This document shows positions 17,678-24,844 of a stretch of 64,000 nucleotides of DNA, piece by piece. The first letter of the stretch is position 1; every line of letters begins with the position of its first letter. The DNA is from Spiractinospora alimapuensis (GTDB lineage Bacteria; Actinomycetota; Actinomycetes; Streptosporangiales; Streptosporangiaceae), in the NCBI RefSeq assembly GCF_018437505.1, contig NZ_CP072467.1, forward strand, positions 3,224,001 to 3,288,000. The letters are read 5' to 3'. The translations under genes and the position numbers were made by a program. The notes beneath the pieces were generated by a model that was given only the letters and a program-made list of their open reading frames with translations, made no database searches and had not been told where the DNA came from.

Positions 17678-19316
17678 GGACGGAGCGCTGAACGCCGCCA
17701 CCATCGGAGCGGCCGCGACACACGACCCGCAGCTTCGGGTCCCCGTGTGGCCCCGACTTCGGCGCGGGCTACACCTCGAGTTCACCGAGGACGGTCTCGT
17801 CGTCCTCGGCACACCGCGGCGTCAGACCCTGAAGGGACGCAGCGCCACCGATCTGTTGCCGAAACTGGTCGACCTTCTCGACGGGCAACACTCCCACGAG
17901 GAACTGTCGCAGAAACTGCACGTCTCCGTGGACACCGTGTTCAAGGCACTGACCCTGCTCTGGACGGCCGGCATCGTCGAGGACCTACCCGCGGAGGACG
18001 TCGCCGTCCCGGGCCACCTCCCGGAGCGGGTGGCGGACTACCTGTCCCGGATCGGCGACGCGACAGGGGTGAACGCGGCCTGGGAGGAGGCGGCCCAGCG
18101 GCTCACGACCGCGAACGTCGAGCTCTTCGGGGCCGGCGTGCTCCCGGGGATGGTCCGCTCCGAGCTCGAGCCAGCGCTGCCGGTCACGATCGCCGAGGGC
18201 ACCGTTCCCCACCCCGACACGACCCTCGCCGTCTGGCTCGACGACGGCCGGACCGACGGTGGACCGCTGACCACGCACTGCTGGGGCGCCGGTGTCCCCC
18301 TCCTGAGGATCCGCCGCCACGGCCGCACCGTGGAGCTGGGACCCTACGTGGACCCACGCTTCACCGCGTGTCTCGACTGTCGATCGACCGCGGACGCCGA
18401 CGACGGACGCGCCCGTTCGGACCTCGACGACGCGCTGGCGGCGGCGCTCATCGCCCACGACCTCTTCGCACTCGTGTCCAGGACGAGCCAGGGCCTCCTC
18501 CCACAGTTCTGGCGCCGGACCGATCTGGAGACGCTGGAACAGCACCGACTCTCCAGTGCGACCCGCCCCGGATGCCCACGGTGCTCGGTGGCCGACGGGG
18601 AGATCGCCTCCGCGCCGCCCCCCGTCCGGTACGAGGCGGCGATCGCCCTGCCCCCCAAGGAGTTCGCGGACCTCAAGGCGCACCAGGCGCACTACAAGCC
18701 GTCGAACCTCGCCATCCAACGCGTTCAGCGTGACTGGCCGCTCTCTCCCGAGCTGAGATTGCCGCAGCCGCGGCACACCGTTCTCGACCGGCCGTGGCCG
18801 TCCCTCACGGGGCCTCCCGAACGGGGGGACGCGCCACCGCTGGACGCAGACGTCGTCTCGGTCCTGCTGTCGGTCGTGGCCGGCTTCCAAGGGGAGGACG
18901 CGGAGCGGGTGTGGCGGTGGACCCCGAGCGGCGGAAACATCGGCTCGGTCGTCGCCTACCCCGTCATTCGCGACGTTCCCGGAATCCCCTCGGGCGTGTA
19001 CGGCTACCAGCCGTCGCGCAACCAGCTCGCCCTCATCCGCTCCTCGGTCGAGGGTATCGGAGGCGAAGCCCCGATCACGCTGGTGCTGGTCGGTGACTTC
19101 ACCAAGGTGGCCCAGAAGTACGGGGACGCCGCCCTCCGTCTGTGTCTCCTTGACAGTGGCTGCGCCCAGTCCGCCGCGCACCACGTCAGCGCGGCACTCG
19201 GTCTCACGACGTCGATCCACCCCGACTGGGACGACCATCGCGTCGCGGAGATTCTGCACATCAACCCTAACCACGACGTGATCACCGCCGTTCTCAGCAT
19301 CCGGGCAGGGGAATGA
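17670..19316 (+). CDS. Fused RRE/E1-like cyclodehydratase partner and nitroreductase-type domain
   Basis: 548 residues from the ATG at 17670. Residues about 25-105 (VWPRLRRGLHLEFTEDGLVV through LTLLWTAGIVED) look like the leader-binding PqqD-like RRE at the front of ocin-ThiF proteins. An E1-like middle follows with two Cys pairs, ACLDC (about 233-237) and GCPRC (about 301-305). From about residue 370 the protein becomes a SagB/nitroreductase-like half with LDADVVSVLLSVVAGFQGED and GVYGYQPSRNQLALIR. The likely role is to bind the precursor leaders, present the core to YcaO, and help oxidise azolines to azoles. Fusing the E1-like and dehydrogenase-like parts is unusual. Confidence 0.75.
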   Translation: MAEDGALNAATIGAAATHDPQLRVPVWPRLRRGLHLEFTEDGLVVLGTPRRQTLKGRSATDLLPKLVDLLDGQHSHEELSQKLHVSVDTVFKALTLLWTAGIVEDLPAEDVAVPGHLPERVADYLSRIGDATGVNAAWEEAAQRLTTANVELFGAGVLPGMVRSELEPALPVTIAEGTVPHPDTTLAVWLDDGRTDGGPLTTHCWGAGVPLLRIRRHGRTVELGPYVDPRFTACLDCRSTADADDGRARSDLDDALAAALIAHDLFALVSRTSQGLLPQFWRRTDLETLEQHRLSSATRPGCPRCSVADGEIASAPPPVRYEAAIALPPKEFADLKAHQAHYKPSNLAIQRVQRDWPLSPELRLPQPRHTVLDRPWPSLTGPPERGDAPPLDADVVSVLLSVVAGFQGEDAERVWRWTPSGGNIGSVVAYPVIRDVPGIPSGVYGYQPSRNQLALIRSSVEGIGGEAPITLVLVGDFTKVAQKYGDAALRLCLLDSGCAQSAAHHVSAALGLTTSIHPDWDDHRVAEILHINPNHDVITAVLSIRAGE

Positions 19317-19999
19317 ACACCAATCCAACATCGGACCTGATCCGCGCCTTCGCCGACCGTGTGCCGGCGGGCACCACCACGCGCGCCCGTTCCCGCACCA
19401 GCCCCGCGCCGCTCGCCCGTCCGATCCCGGTCCCGCCGGGGGACGGCGTCCAGGAGAACCTGTTGCCGGTGCTCCGGCGACGTCGGTCCACCCGGTTCTT
19501 CTCCGAGGTCGGCCTCCCCCCTTCCGCCGTGCTGGACAGTGCCGCGCACGCGCTGGAGACCGACCGAGCGCACTGGCCGACGCGGCACCCGTCCAATCCG
19601 TTGCGGGTGGACGCCGTCGCGTTCAATCTCGAGGGTGTCCCACCGGCCATCTACCAACTGGACGACGAGGATCGCGCACTGACACCCGTCGCCTCGCTTC
19701 CGGAGGGCCACGAGCATGAGCTCACCCTCCAGCCCGAGTTCAGTACGGCCGCGGTGGTCCTTTCCGTCGCGGTGGACCTCTCCACCGCGTGGGACCACGG
19801 CGGGGCACATGAGTACCGCCTGCTCATGGGGCGTGTCAGCTCCGCCGCCTACACCATGTGGCTGCACGCCATGTCCCAGGGGCACGTCGGGTCCGTCTTC
19901 GCCGGCTTCATACCGGCCGCGGTCCGACGCCTCCTGCACAGCGACGGGACGAGCCGGCACCACGCGTTCGCCGTCGCGCTGGGCCGGCCTCCGGCCTGA
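19313..19999 (+). CDS. SagB-type nitroreductase-family azoline dehydrogenase
   Basis: 228 residues, starting four bases inside the previous stop. LLPVLRRRRSTRFFSE is the FMN-binding start of the nitroreductase fold. RVDAVAFNLEGVPPAIYQLD and RLLMGRVSSAAYTMWLHAMSQG follow the SagB pattern (an AG-rich helix after the flavin site). The family oxidises thiazolines and oxazolines to thiazoles and oxazoles using FMN. Together with the C-terminal domain of the preceding gene, the cluster encodes two such halves, which may pair as one active site in a heterodimer (inference). Confidence 0.8.
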   Translation: MNTNPTSDLIRAFADRVPAGTTTRARSRTSPAPLARPIPVPPGDGVQENLLPVLRRRRSTRFFSEVGLPPSAVLDSAAHALETDRAHWPTRHPSNPLRVDAVAFNLEGVPPAIYQLDDEDRALTPVASLPEGHEHELTLQPEFSTAAVVLSVAVDLSTAWDHGGAHEYRLLMGRVSSAAYTMWLHAMSQGHVGSVFAGFIPAAVRRLLHSDGTSRHHAFAVALGRPPA

Positions 20000-20021
20000 C
20001 GCGACGCCCAGGACCGCCCGT

Positions 20022-20052
20022 GGTCGGTACACCGGTCCACTCCGGTGCGACC
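20022..20052 (+). promoter_or_regulatory. Hairpin ahead of the precursor gene array
   Basis: GGTCG (20022-20026) and CACCGG (20030-20035) pair with CCGGTG (20042-20047) and CGACC (20048-20052), giving eleven pairs with a three-base bulge and a six-base loop. The hairpin lies between the dehydrogenase stop and the first precursor. It may attenuate read-through or mark a 5' end for abundant precursor mRNA. About 100 gene-free bases follow before the first precursor. Confidence 0.4.
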
Positions 20053-20149
20053 AGGGGCCGATCAGCCACGACTACCGAGGGGAGAGCGACACAACAACGA
20101 CCAGACGAAATCGGATCCCAGTCAGCCGTCACGAATTCGAGGGAACGCC

Positions 20150-20323
20150 TTGGAGAACACGGAGCTCGAGCTCTATTCCATCGACGAGGACCTGAGTGTC
20201 GAGGCACTCCCGGTCGCGGTGGCCCCCGGCTCTTCCGCGTCATCCGCGTCCAGCGTGAGCAGCGCGTCCTGCCCGGCCACGTCGGCGTCGTCACTGACCA
20301 CCTCAACCAGCTTCAGCTGCTGA
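20150..20323 (+). CDS. RiPP precursor peptide 1 (TTG start)
   Basis: 57 residues. The start is placed at TTG 20150 because GAGGG lies seven bases upstream, the same spacing as the GAGGA-type sites before the other four precursors, and because it aligns the leader with theirs. The leader is acidic (ELELYSIDEDLSVEALPVA). The core is Ser/Ala/Thr-rich with SSASCPATSASSL and ends TSTSFSC. It has two Cys, 16 residues apart. The core would be a substrate for azoline formation at Cys and for dehydration at Ser/Thr. An upstream ATG at 20045 would give a 92-residue form with an implausible basic extension. Confidence 0.8.
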   Translation: MENTELELYSIDEDLSVEALPVAVAPGSSASSASSVSSASCPATSASSLTTSTSFSC

Positions 20324-20347
20324 TCCGAACCAGACGAGGAGCGATCC

Positions 20348-20524
20348 ATGAACTCAGATCCGTTGGACCTGGATCTCTATGCCACCGACGACGATCTGGT
20401 CGTCGAGGCCCTTCCGGAGGGCAGCGCCCTCAACAGTTTCTCGTCGGCGGCGACCGCCAGCAGCGCGTCGTGCCCGGCAACGTCGGCGTCGTCACTGACC
20501 TCCTCCACCAGCTTCAGCTGCTGA
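20348..20524 (+). CDS. RiPP precursor peptide 2
   Basis: 58 residues. The leader LDLDLYATDDDLVVEALPEG is followed by a core from about SALNSF, with SSASCPATSASSL and the ending STSFSC. GAGGAG precedes the ATG by six bases. From SSASCPATSASSL onward it differs from peptide 1 at a single position. The alternating Leu/Asp leader with a final LPEG is the kind recognised by RRE proteins in azole peptide and thiopeptide clusters. The gene is too short for most default ORF callers. Confidence 0.85.
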   Translation: MNSDPLDLDLYATDDDLVVEALPEGSALNSFSSAATASSASCPATSASSLTSSTSFSC

Positions 20525-20541
20525 CCGTCGAGGAAGCATCC

Positions 20542-20718
20542 ATGCACCAGGAATCCGGCCTGGACCTGTACGCCACTGAGGAAGAGACGTTGACCGTTGA
20601 GGTGCTTCCCGAGGGAAACGCGCTCAACAGTTTCGCCACCGTCGCCACCGCGAGCAGCGCCTCGTGTCCCGCGACGTCCGCGATGTCCTTCACCAGTGCC
20701 ACGTCCCTCTCCTGCTAA
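20542..20718 (+). CDS. RiPP precursor peptide 3
   Basis: 58 residues. The leader is GLDLYATEEETLTVEVLPEG, and the core has NALNSFATVATASSASCPA, then TSAMSF and the end TSLSC. GAGGAAG precedes the ATG. The two Cys keep the 16-residue spacing of peptides 1 and 2. Substitutions cluster at Ser-to-Met/Phe/Thr positions between the Cys, so this is a variant product rather than an identical copy. Confidence 0.85.
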   Translation: MHQESGLDLYATEEETLTVEVLPEGNALNSFATVATASSASCPATSAMSFTSATSLSC

Positions 20719-20754
20719 CAGGTTCGAGTATCCGCAACGAAGTGAGGAGTCACC

Positions 20755-20928
20755 ATGAACGACGCGCCTGAGCTCTACCTGTACTCCACCGACGACGACC
20801 TGACCGTCGAGGAACTCCCCGAGGGCGGGGCCCTGAGCACCTTCGCCTGCGGCAGCTCGGCGTCCACCGCCTCCTGCCCGGGATCCTCCGCGGCCAGCCT
20901 CAGCTCGGCAAGCTGCGCGTGGAGCTGA
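20755..20928 (+). CDS. RiPP precursor peptide 4
   Basis: 57 residues with GTGAGGAG before the ATG. The leader ELYLYSTDDDLTVEELPEG is clearly homologous to peptides 1-3. The core differs: it has a third Cys early (STFACGSS), TASCPGSSAASL in the middle, and ends ASCAWS, so the C-terminal Cys is three residues earlier than in 1-3 and is followed by Ala-Trp-Ser. It should give a distinct product with up to three Cys-derived heterocycles. Confidence 0.85.
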   Translation: MNDAPELYLYSTDDDLTVEELPEGGALSTFACGSSASTASCPGSSAASLSSASCAWS

Positions 20929-20958
20929 ACCCCTTATCGACGACATTGAGGAGAACGA

Positions 20959-21147
20959 ATGTCTGGTTCGCAGGACAGTAACGACATCGATCTCGTCGCG
21001 GTCGGATTCGACGACGACGACTTCAACGTGAGCTCCCTTCGTGAGGGCCTCTCCCTGGGCACCTGGAGCTCGGCGTCGACGGCGTCGAGTACGAGCTGCC
21101 CCGCCAGCAGCGCGCTGTCGATCTCGTCGGCGAACTGCGTGAGCTAG
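20959..21147 (+). CDS. RiPP precursor peptide 5 (divergent leader)
   Basis: 62 residues with GAGGAG before the ATG. The leader is the most divergent (DIDLVAVGFDDDDFNVSSLR, then EGLSLG), but the core keeps the family signature TSCPASSALSI and ends SSANCVS. The Cys spacing is 13, as in peptide 4. Its position at the end of the array, just before a strong hairpin, and its conserved core show that it belongs to the same set. Confidence 0.82.
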   Translation: MSGSQDSNDIDLVAVGFDDDDFNVSSLREGLSLGTWSSASTASSTSCPASSALSISSANCVS

Positions 21148-21154
21148 GAGCACC

Positions 21155-21191
21155 GGGGGCTCGGCGGGATCAGGAGGTTCGCCGAGCCCCC
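21155..21191 (+). terminator. 12-bp perfect hairpin after the precursor array
   Basis: GGGGGCTCGGCG at 21155-21166 pairs perfectly with CGCCGAGCCCCC at 21180-21191 across a 13-base loop. It sits eight bases after the last precursor stop and before the protease gene. There is no U-tract. It probably acts as a partial terminator or 3' stabiliser, so precursor mRNA exceeds enzyme mRNA. Confidence 0.7.
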
Positions 21192-21234
21192 CTTCACGGC
21201 CTGGTGAGGTGTCGAGAACAAGCAAAGGGTGGAT

Positions 21235-22338
21235 ATGTCCGCACCGTCGAGACCCCAGCTCCGGAGCGATCTAGAAATCCTCCGCGGAATGGATGACATT
21301 CCCCTGATATTCGACCCCCTCTCCGGTCGATACCATCGGATCAGTCGCAGCGGAGAAAGACTCCTTCCCCTACTGGACGGCAGCCGAGCGAGGGACGACC
21401 TCGTCCAGTCGGTCTCGGCGGCCACCGCCGACTCGGCGAGACTCCAGGAGAGCGTCAACTCCTTCCTGGACTCCCTGGCGAGTTCCGGACTGCTGGTCGG
21501 ATCGAGCCCCGACACGGACGGGGACAGCCGCGTGCGTCGCTTCCAGACCACGCAGTTGATGCCACGCTTCGTCGTATCGCGCGCGCTGCCGACGTTGCTG
21601 GAACCACTCGCCGCGGTGATCCGAGGCGGTCCACAGCGCCTCATCGCCGTTCTGTCCGGGCTCGGAGCGGTGTTCGGTTACCTGACGGCGATCGGCGTCC
21701 TCGTCGGTACCGCTCCTCCCCTCGAGCAGATGATCGGTCCGGCGCTGTTGGTGGCGTGCGGCCTGATGATCGCCCAGACGCTGGTGCATGAGAGCTGCCA
21801 CGCGCTGGTCGCCCAGGTGTGTCGCGTCCCGGTCCGTGGGCTCGGCGTCGCGCTGCTCTTCTACTTCATGCCGTTGGCCTACGTCGACCGCACCGACGCC
21901 TACCGGCTCCAACGCCGTGGCCCCCGCGTGCTGCTCGCCCTCGCCGGACCCATGGCCGACGGGTGGATCGCCGGAACGACCGCGCTCGTGGCGTTCCTCG
22001 GTACCGGATTCGTCAGCGACGTCGCGACAGCTCTCCTGCTGCTCCAGGTCATCGGCCTCGTCATCAACCTGAATCCGCTGCTGCCCAGCGACGGATACGC
22101 CGCGATCGAGGCCGGAACCGGGCTGGTCGACGCGCGCGGACGCGCGTTCACCATCCTCGCCAACACCGTCACCCGGCGGCCCCTCCCGCGTCACCTCCAG
22201 GGAGTGTCCCTCAGGGCGCGCGCGGCCCACCTCGCCTACGCCACGTGCTGCCTGCTCTACGTCGGGATGATCGCTGTGGCGATGCTCAACTTCTTCGCCC
22301 TTGCCGTCTCTCTTGTCGAGGGGAGATTCCATTCATGA
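21235..22338 (+). CDS. M50-type membrane metalloprotease with N-terminal RRE-like domain (candidate leader peptidase)
   Basis: 367 residues from the ATG at 21235 (AAAGGGTGG just upstream; a GTG at 21229 is the alternative). The first 90 residues (RSDLEILRGMDDIPLIFDPL, then SGRYHRISRSGERLLPLLDG and a helical repeat) look like a PqqD-type peptide-recognition domain. The rest is a membrane protease of the site-2 type: HESCH (HExxH zinc motif, about residues 185-189) inside a hydrophobic helix, and the second motif NPLLPSDGY (about 281-289), which supplies the third zinc ligand. It presumably cleaves the leader during or before export. No other peptidase is seen in the cluster. It overlaps the next gene at ATGATG. 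Confidence 0.82.
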   Translation: MSAPSRPQLRSDLEILRGMDDIPLIFDPLSGRYHRISRSGERLLPLLDGSRARDDLVQSVSAATADSARLQESVNSFLDSLASSGLLVGSSPDTDGDSRVRRFQTTQLMPRFVVSRALPTLLEPLAAVIRGGPQRLIAVLSGLGAVFGYLTAIGVLVGTAPPLEQMIGPALLVACGLMIAQTLVHESCHALVAQVCRVPVRGLGVALLFYFMPLAYVDRTDAYRLQRRGPRVLLALAGPMADGWIAGTTALVAFLGTGFVSDVATALLLLQVIGLVINLNPLLPSDGYAAIEAGTGLVDARGRAFTILANTVTRRPLPRHLQGVSLRARAAHLAYATCCLLYVGMIAVAMLNFFALAVSLVEGRFHS

Positions 22339-24320
22339 TGGCCGGCCCTCCGGTTGGGAACTCGCAGGACCTTCGTGCGCGACCAGACCACGACGCGATG
22401 TTCGCCCCCCTGGTCATGACCCGGGTCGGCGGGCTGCCCGTCGACGTGTGTCGCCTGACCACGGATGCCACGAGGGGCCTACTGCGCGACGTGGTCCAGG
22501 TGACCGAAGAGCTCGAGAAGCTGTCGCCGGACCTGGTGGACGCCTGCTTCGTCCTGGTGCCCCGGCTCGACGACGACGCCTCCCTGCGGCGTAAGGCACT
22601 GGCCGGGAAACGCGCCGCGCACCGACTCGCTTCACTGCCATGGACCGACGCCGCGCTGGACGCCCTCTGCGACCGAGGCGGCGAGACGTTCACGGGGTTG
22701 GTGCGGCGATGGCGGGATCTCACCGAACGTCGGGATCTCCTGCACATCTCCCTCGACGAAAGTCTCGCCCGCGACGGATCCGAGGCACTGGCCCGGATGA
22801 AGGCCACGCTGAACGAACCGCGGTTCGCCGAGTCACTCGCGGTCGTCGCGCCGGACTGGTTCCGGTACGGCCGCCCGTCCGACGCCGCCCCCTCACCGCG
22901 GGACCTCAGAACCCTGTACTCCTACGTCACCCGGACGGCGCTCAAGACCAGCCCCCTGTCCGGACTGACGACGGTCGGTGTGGCGGGGACCAAGGGCGGC
23001 GGCCGCGCGTGCAGTCGCACCGGCATCGACGTCGCCCTGCACGCGCTGCGCCAGCTCAGCGCGGCGGAGGAGACCGCCCACCTGTTCCGCTACCGAGCGG
23101 CACCCGTTCGCGGGGGCGGCGAGGAGAGCCCCAACGGTCTGCTCCTCCATGCCGATCTCAGCGTCGGCGGCGGGAAGTCCTGGCGTTTCGACCACGTGAT
23201 GGAGGCGGACCACGCCCGGCGCTGGCTGGACGGCTTCGCCCCCGACCGACGGGACGACCTGCGTCTCGAGGAGATCCTGCGTGCCCTCGGCGGTGAGCGC
23301 CCGTTCGAACGCTTCCGACGGCTCCTTCACAGCGGGGTGTTCCAACCGATACCGCCGTGGTCGAACGACGAGGATCCGCTGGCCGTACTGGCGCGGCGCC
23401 TCGCGGGGACGGCGACGGAACCGGGCTCCGGTCCGATCCCCGTCGCCGACCTGGCCGAGGCCTGTCGCCTGGGCGCCGGGGCCGCCGACGCCGACGCCAC
23501 GACCCGCGTCGAGTCCGCGATCCGCGTCCGCGAGGTGACCCGCCCGTGGTTGCGCGACGACTGGGGTGCGGCAGCGTCGGCCGGTGTCATCTACGAGGAC
23601 CGTGAGACCGACACCGACCTGTGGAACCCACGCGACAACGAGCACGTACGAGCGGACCTGGACAAACTCGCGCGGCGCGTACGGCCGTACGTGTTCCGGA
23701 CCCACCTGTACGACGTCCTGGTCAACCGCTTCGTGGCCGAGTACGGCACCGGGGGACGATGCGAGGACGTGCTCGGCTTCCTGATGCGCCTGAGCGTTGA
23801 CCGCGACAACAGCCCGCTGGTGGACGGAGCCCACGCCGCGGACCGTGCCTGTTACGCCGATCCCGGTGAACGGGCGTGGTTGCCGGTGGGGCCGACCAGC
23901 GCGCCACCCAGTGCGGCGGCGTTCTTCCAACTTCGCGCCACGGAGTGGAAGGACGTCGAGGCCGGGCGCCATCGGCTGGTCGTCAACCAGTTCAACGCCG
24001 GGACCGGCGGGCTGCTGAGTCGGTTCCGGCGTCTTCTGGGGCCGGAGTTCACCCAACGGCTCCGCGCACACGTCGCGACGTTGTGGGGCGACACCGCGGT
24101 CCGCGAACTGATCGTCGGAGCGGACGCCAACACCGCGCAGGCCGAGTGTTCGGGGATGTTCCCGGCGGTGACCCTGCCCGGCGAGGTTCCCACACCGAAC
24201 GCGATCACGCTGGACGAAACGCGGCTGGTGCACGACCCCGACAACGACACCCTCACCCTCGTCGACCGGTCGGGCGGGGTCGTGGGCTCGCCTACCTGGG
24301 GCTGGTTCCGCAACACATGA
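22335..24320 (+). CDS. Lantibiotic dehydratase, N-terminal glutamylation domain (split LanB, part 1)
   Basis: 661 residues. It resembles the Lant_dehydr_N domain of tRNA-dependent dehydratases: FAPLVMTRVGGLPVDVCRL near the start, TLYSYVTRTALKTSPLSGLT in the region of the conserved KxSP segment, and RHRLVVNQFNAGTGGLLSRF further on. The domain transfers glutamate from glutamyl-tRNA to Ser/Thr of the core peptide, priming dehydration. It stops about 170 residues short of a complete glutamylation domain; the missing part is the next gene, joined by an ATGA overlap. Confidence 0.88.
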   Translation: MMAGPPVGNSQDLRARPDHDAMFAPLVMTRVGGLPVDVCRLTTDATRGLLRDVVQVTEELEKLSPDLVDACFVLVPRLDDDASLRRKALAGKRAAHRLASLPWTDAALDALCDRGGETFTGLVRRWRDLTERRDLLHISLDESLARDGSEALARMKATLNEPRFAESLAVVAPDWFRYGRPSDAAPSPRDLRTLYSYVTRTALKTSPLSGLTTVGVAGTKGGGRACSRTGIDVALHALRQLSAAEETAHLFRYRAAPVRGGGEESPNGLLLHADLSVGGGKSWRFDHVMEADHARRWLDGFAPDRRDDLRLEEILRALGGERPFERFRRLLHSGVFQPIPPWSNDEDPLAVLARRLAGTATEPGSGPIPVADLAEACRLGAGAADADATTRVESAIRVREVTRPWLRDDWGAAASAGVIYEDRETDTDLWNPRDNEHVRADLDKLARRVRPYVFRTHLYDVLVNRFVAEYGTGGRCEDVLGFLMRLSVDRDNSPLVDGAHAADRACYADPGERAWLPVGPTSAPPSAAAFFQLRATEWKDVEAGRHRLVVNQFNAGTGGLLSRFRRLLGPEFTQRLRAHVATLWGDTAVRELIVGADANTAQAECSGMFPAVTLPGEVPTPNAITLDETRLVHDPDNDTLTLVDRSGGVVGSPTWGWFRNT

Positions 24321-24844
24321 TGGCCCCCTTCGTCCGCCTCCTCACCGTTCTCGCCGACCCCTGGATCAACGCGTCGGCCGACAACGACCACTCCCTTCCG
24401 TTCGAGTTCGGGGAGTACCGCGGAAGCGAGGTCGCGGTCGTGCCGCGCGTCGAGGACGGTCGCCTCGTCACCAAACGCGCGTCATGGATCGTCCCGACCG
24501 AGGCCCTCCCCCTGGAGAGCGCGGACAATGACCGCGACCTCGTCCTCGGCATGGAGGAGTTCCGCGCCCGGCACGGCATTCCCGAGGTCGTGTTCCTGCA
24601 CCAGCTCGGCGGATTGGAGCTGATGCGCGACGGGGGCCACAAGCCGATGTGGGCGGACCTGCGTTCTCCGTTGTCGCTGCGCGCCCTGCGTGGGTGGTTG
24701 CGAAGGGACACCCACCACGTTCGGGTCGCGGAGGCCCTGCCCGAACCGACGGCTCATCCGGACCGGGACCTGTCGGGCGCGGTGCGCGCGACGGAGCACA
24801 TCACACTCATGCACTGGTCCCGAACCCAGGAGGTGGGGGAATGA
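24317..24844 (+). CDS. C-terminal piece of the LanB glutamylation domain (split LanB, part 2)
   Basis: 175 residues from the ATG at 24317. It looks like the end of the Lant_dehydr_N domain: RLVTKRASWIVPTEALPLES, EEFRARHGIPEVVFL and HKPMWADLRSPLSLRALRGW. With the preceding gene it adds up to 836 residues, the size of a full stand-alone glutamylation protein such as those of thiopeptide clusters. The ATGA overlaps on both sides argue for a genuine split rather than a sequencing frameshift, but a frameshift cannot be excluded by eye. The two proteins would have to associate to work. Confidence 0.72.
   Translation: MMAPFVRLLTVLADPWINASADNDHSLPFEFGEYRGSEVAVVPRVEDGRLVTKRASWIVPTEALPLESADNDRDLVLGMEEFRARHGIPEVVFLHQLGGLELMRDGGHKPMWADLRSPLSLRALRGWLRRDTHHVRVAEALPEPTAHPDRDLSGAVRATEHITLMHWSRTQEVGE

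Noticed and set aside
19858-20718. 286-residue plus-strand frame ending at the third precursor
   Set aside because: Only its last 58 residues are supported, by a ribosome site and homology to sibling peptides; the rest overlaps the dehydrogenase and earlier precursors in another frame.
20150-21147. Class I lanthipeptide interpretation of the precursors
   Set aside because: A LanB-type dehydratase is present but no LanC cyclase is seen, and YcaO plus dehydrogenases point to azoles instead.
20377-21225. Minus-strand 282-residue frame across the precursor array
   Set aside because: Antisense to five homologous peptides with individual ribosome sites; no domain.
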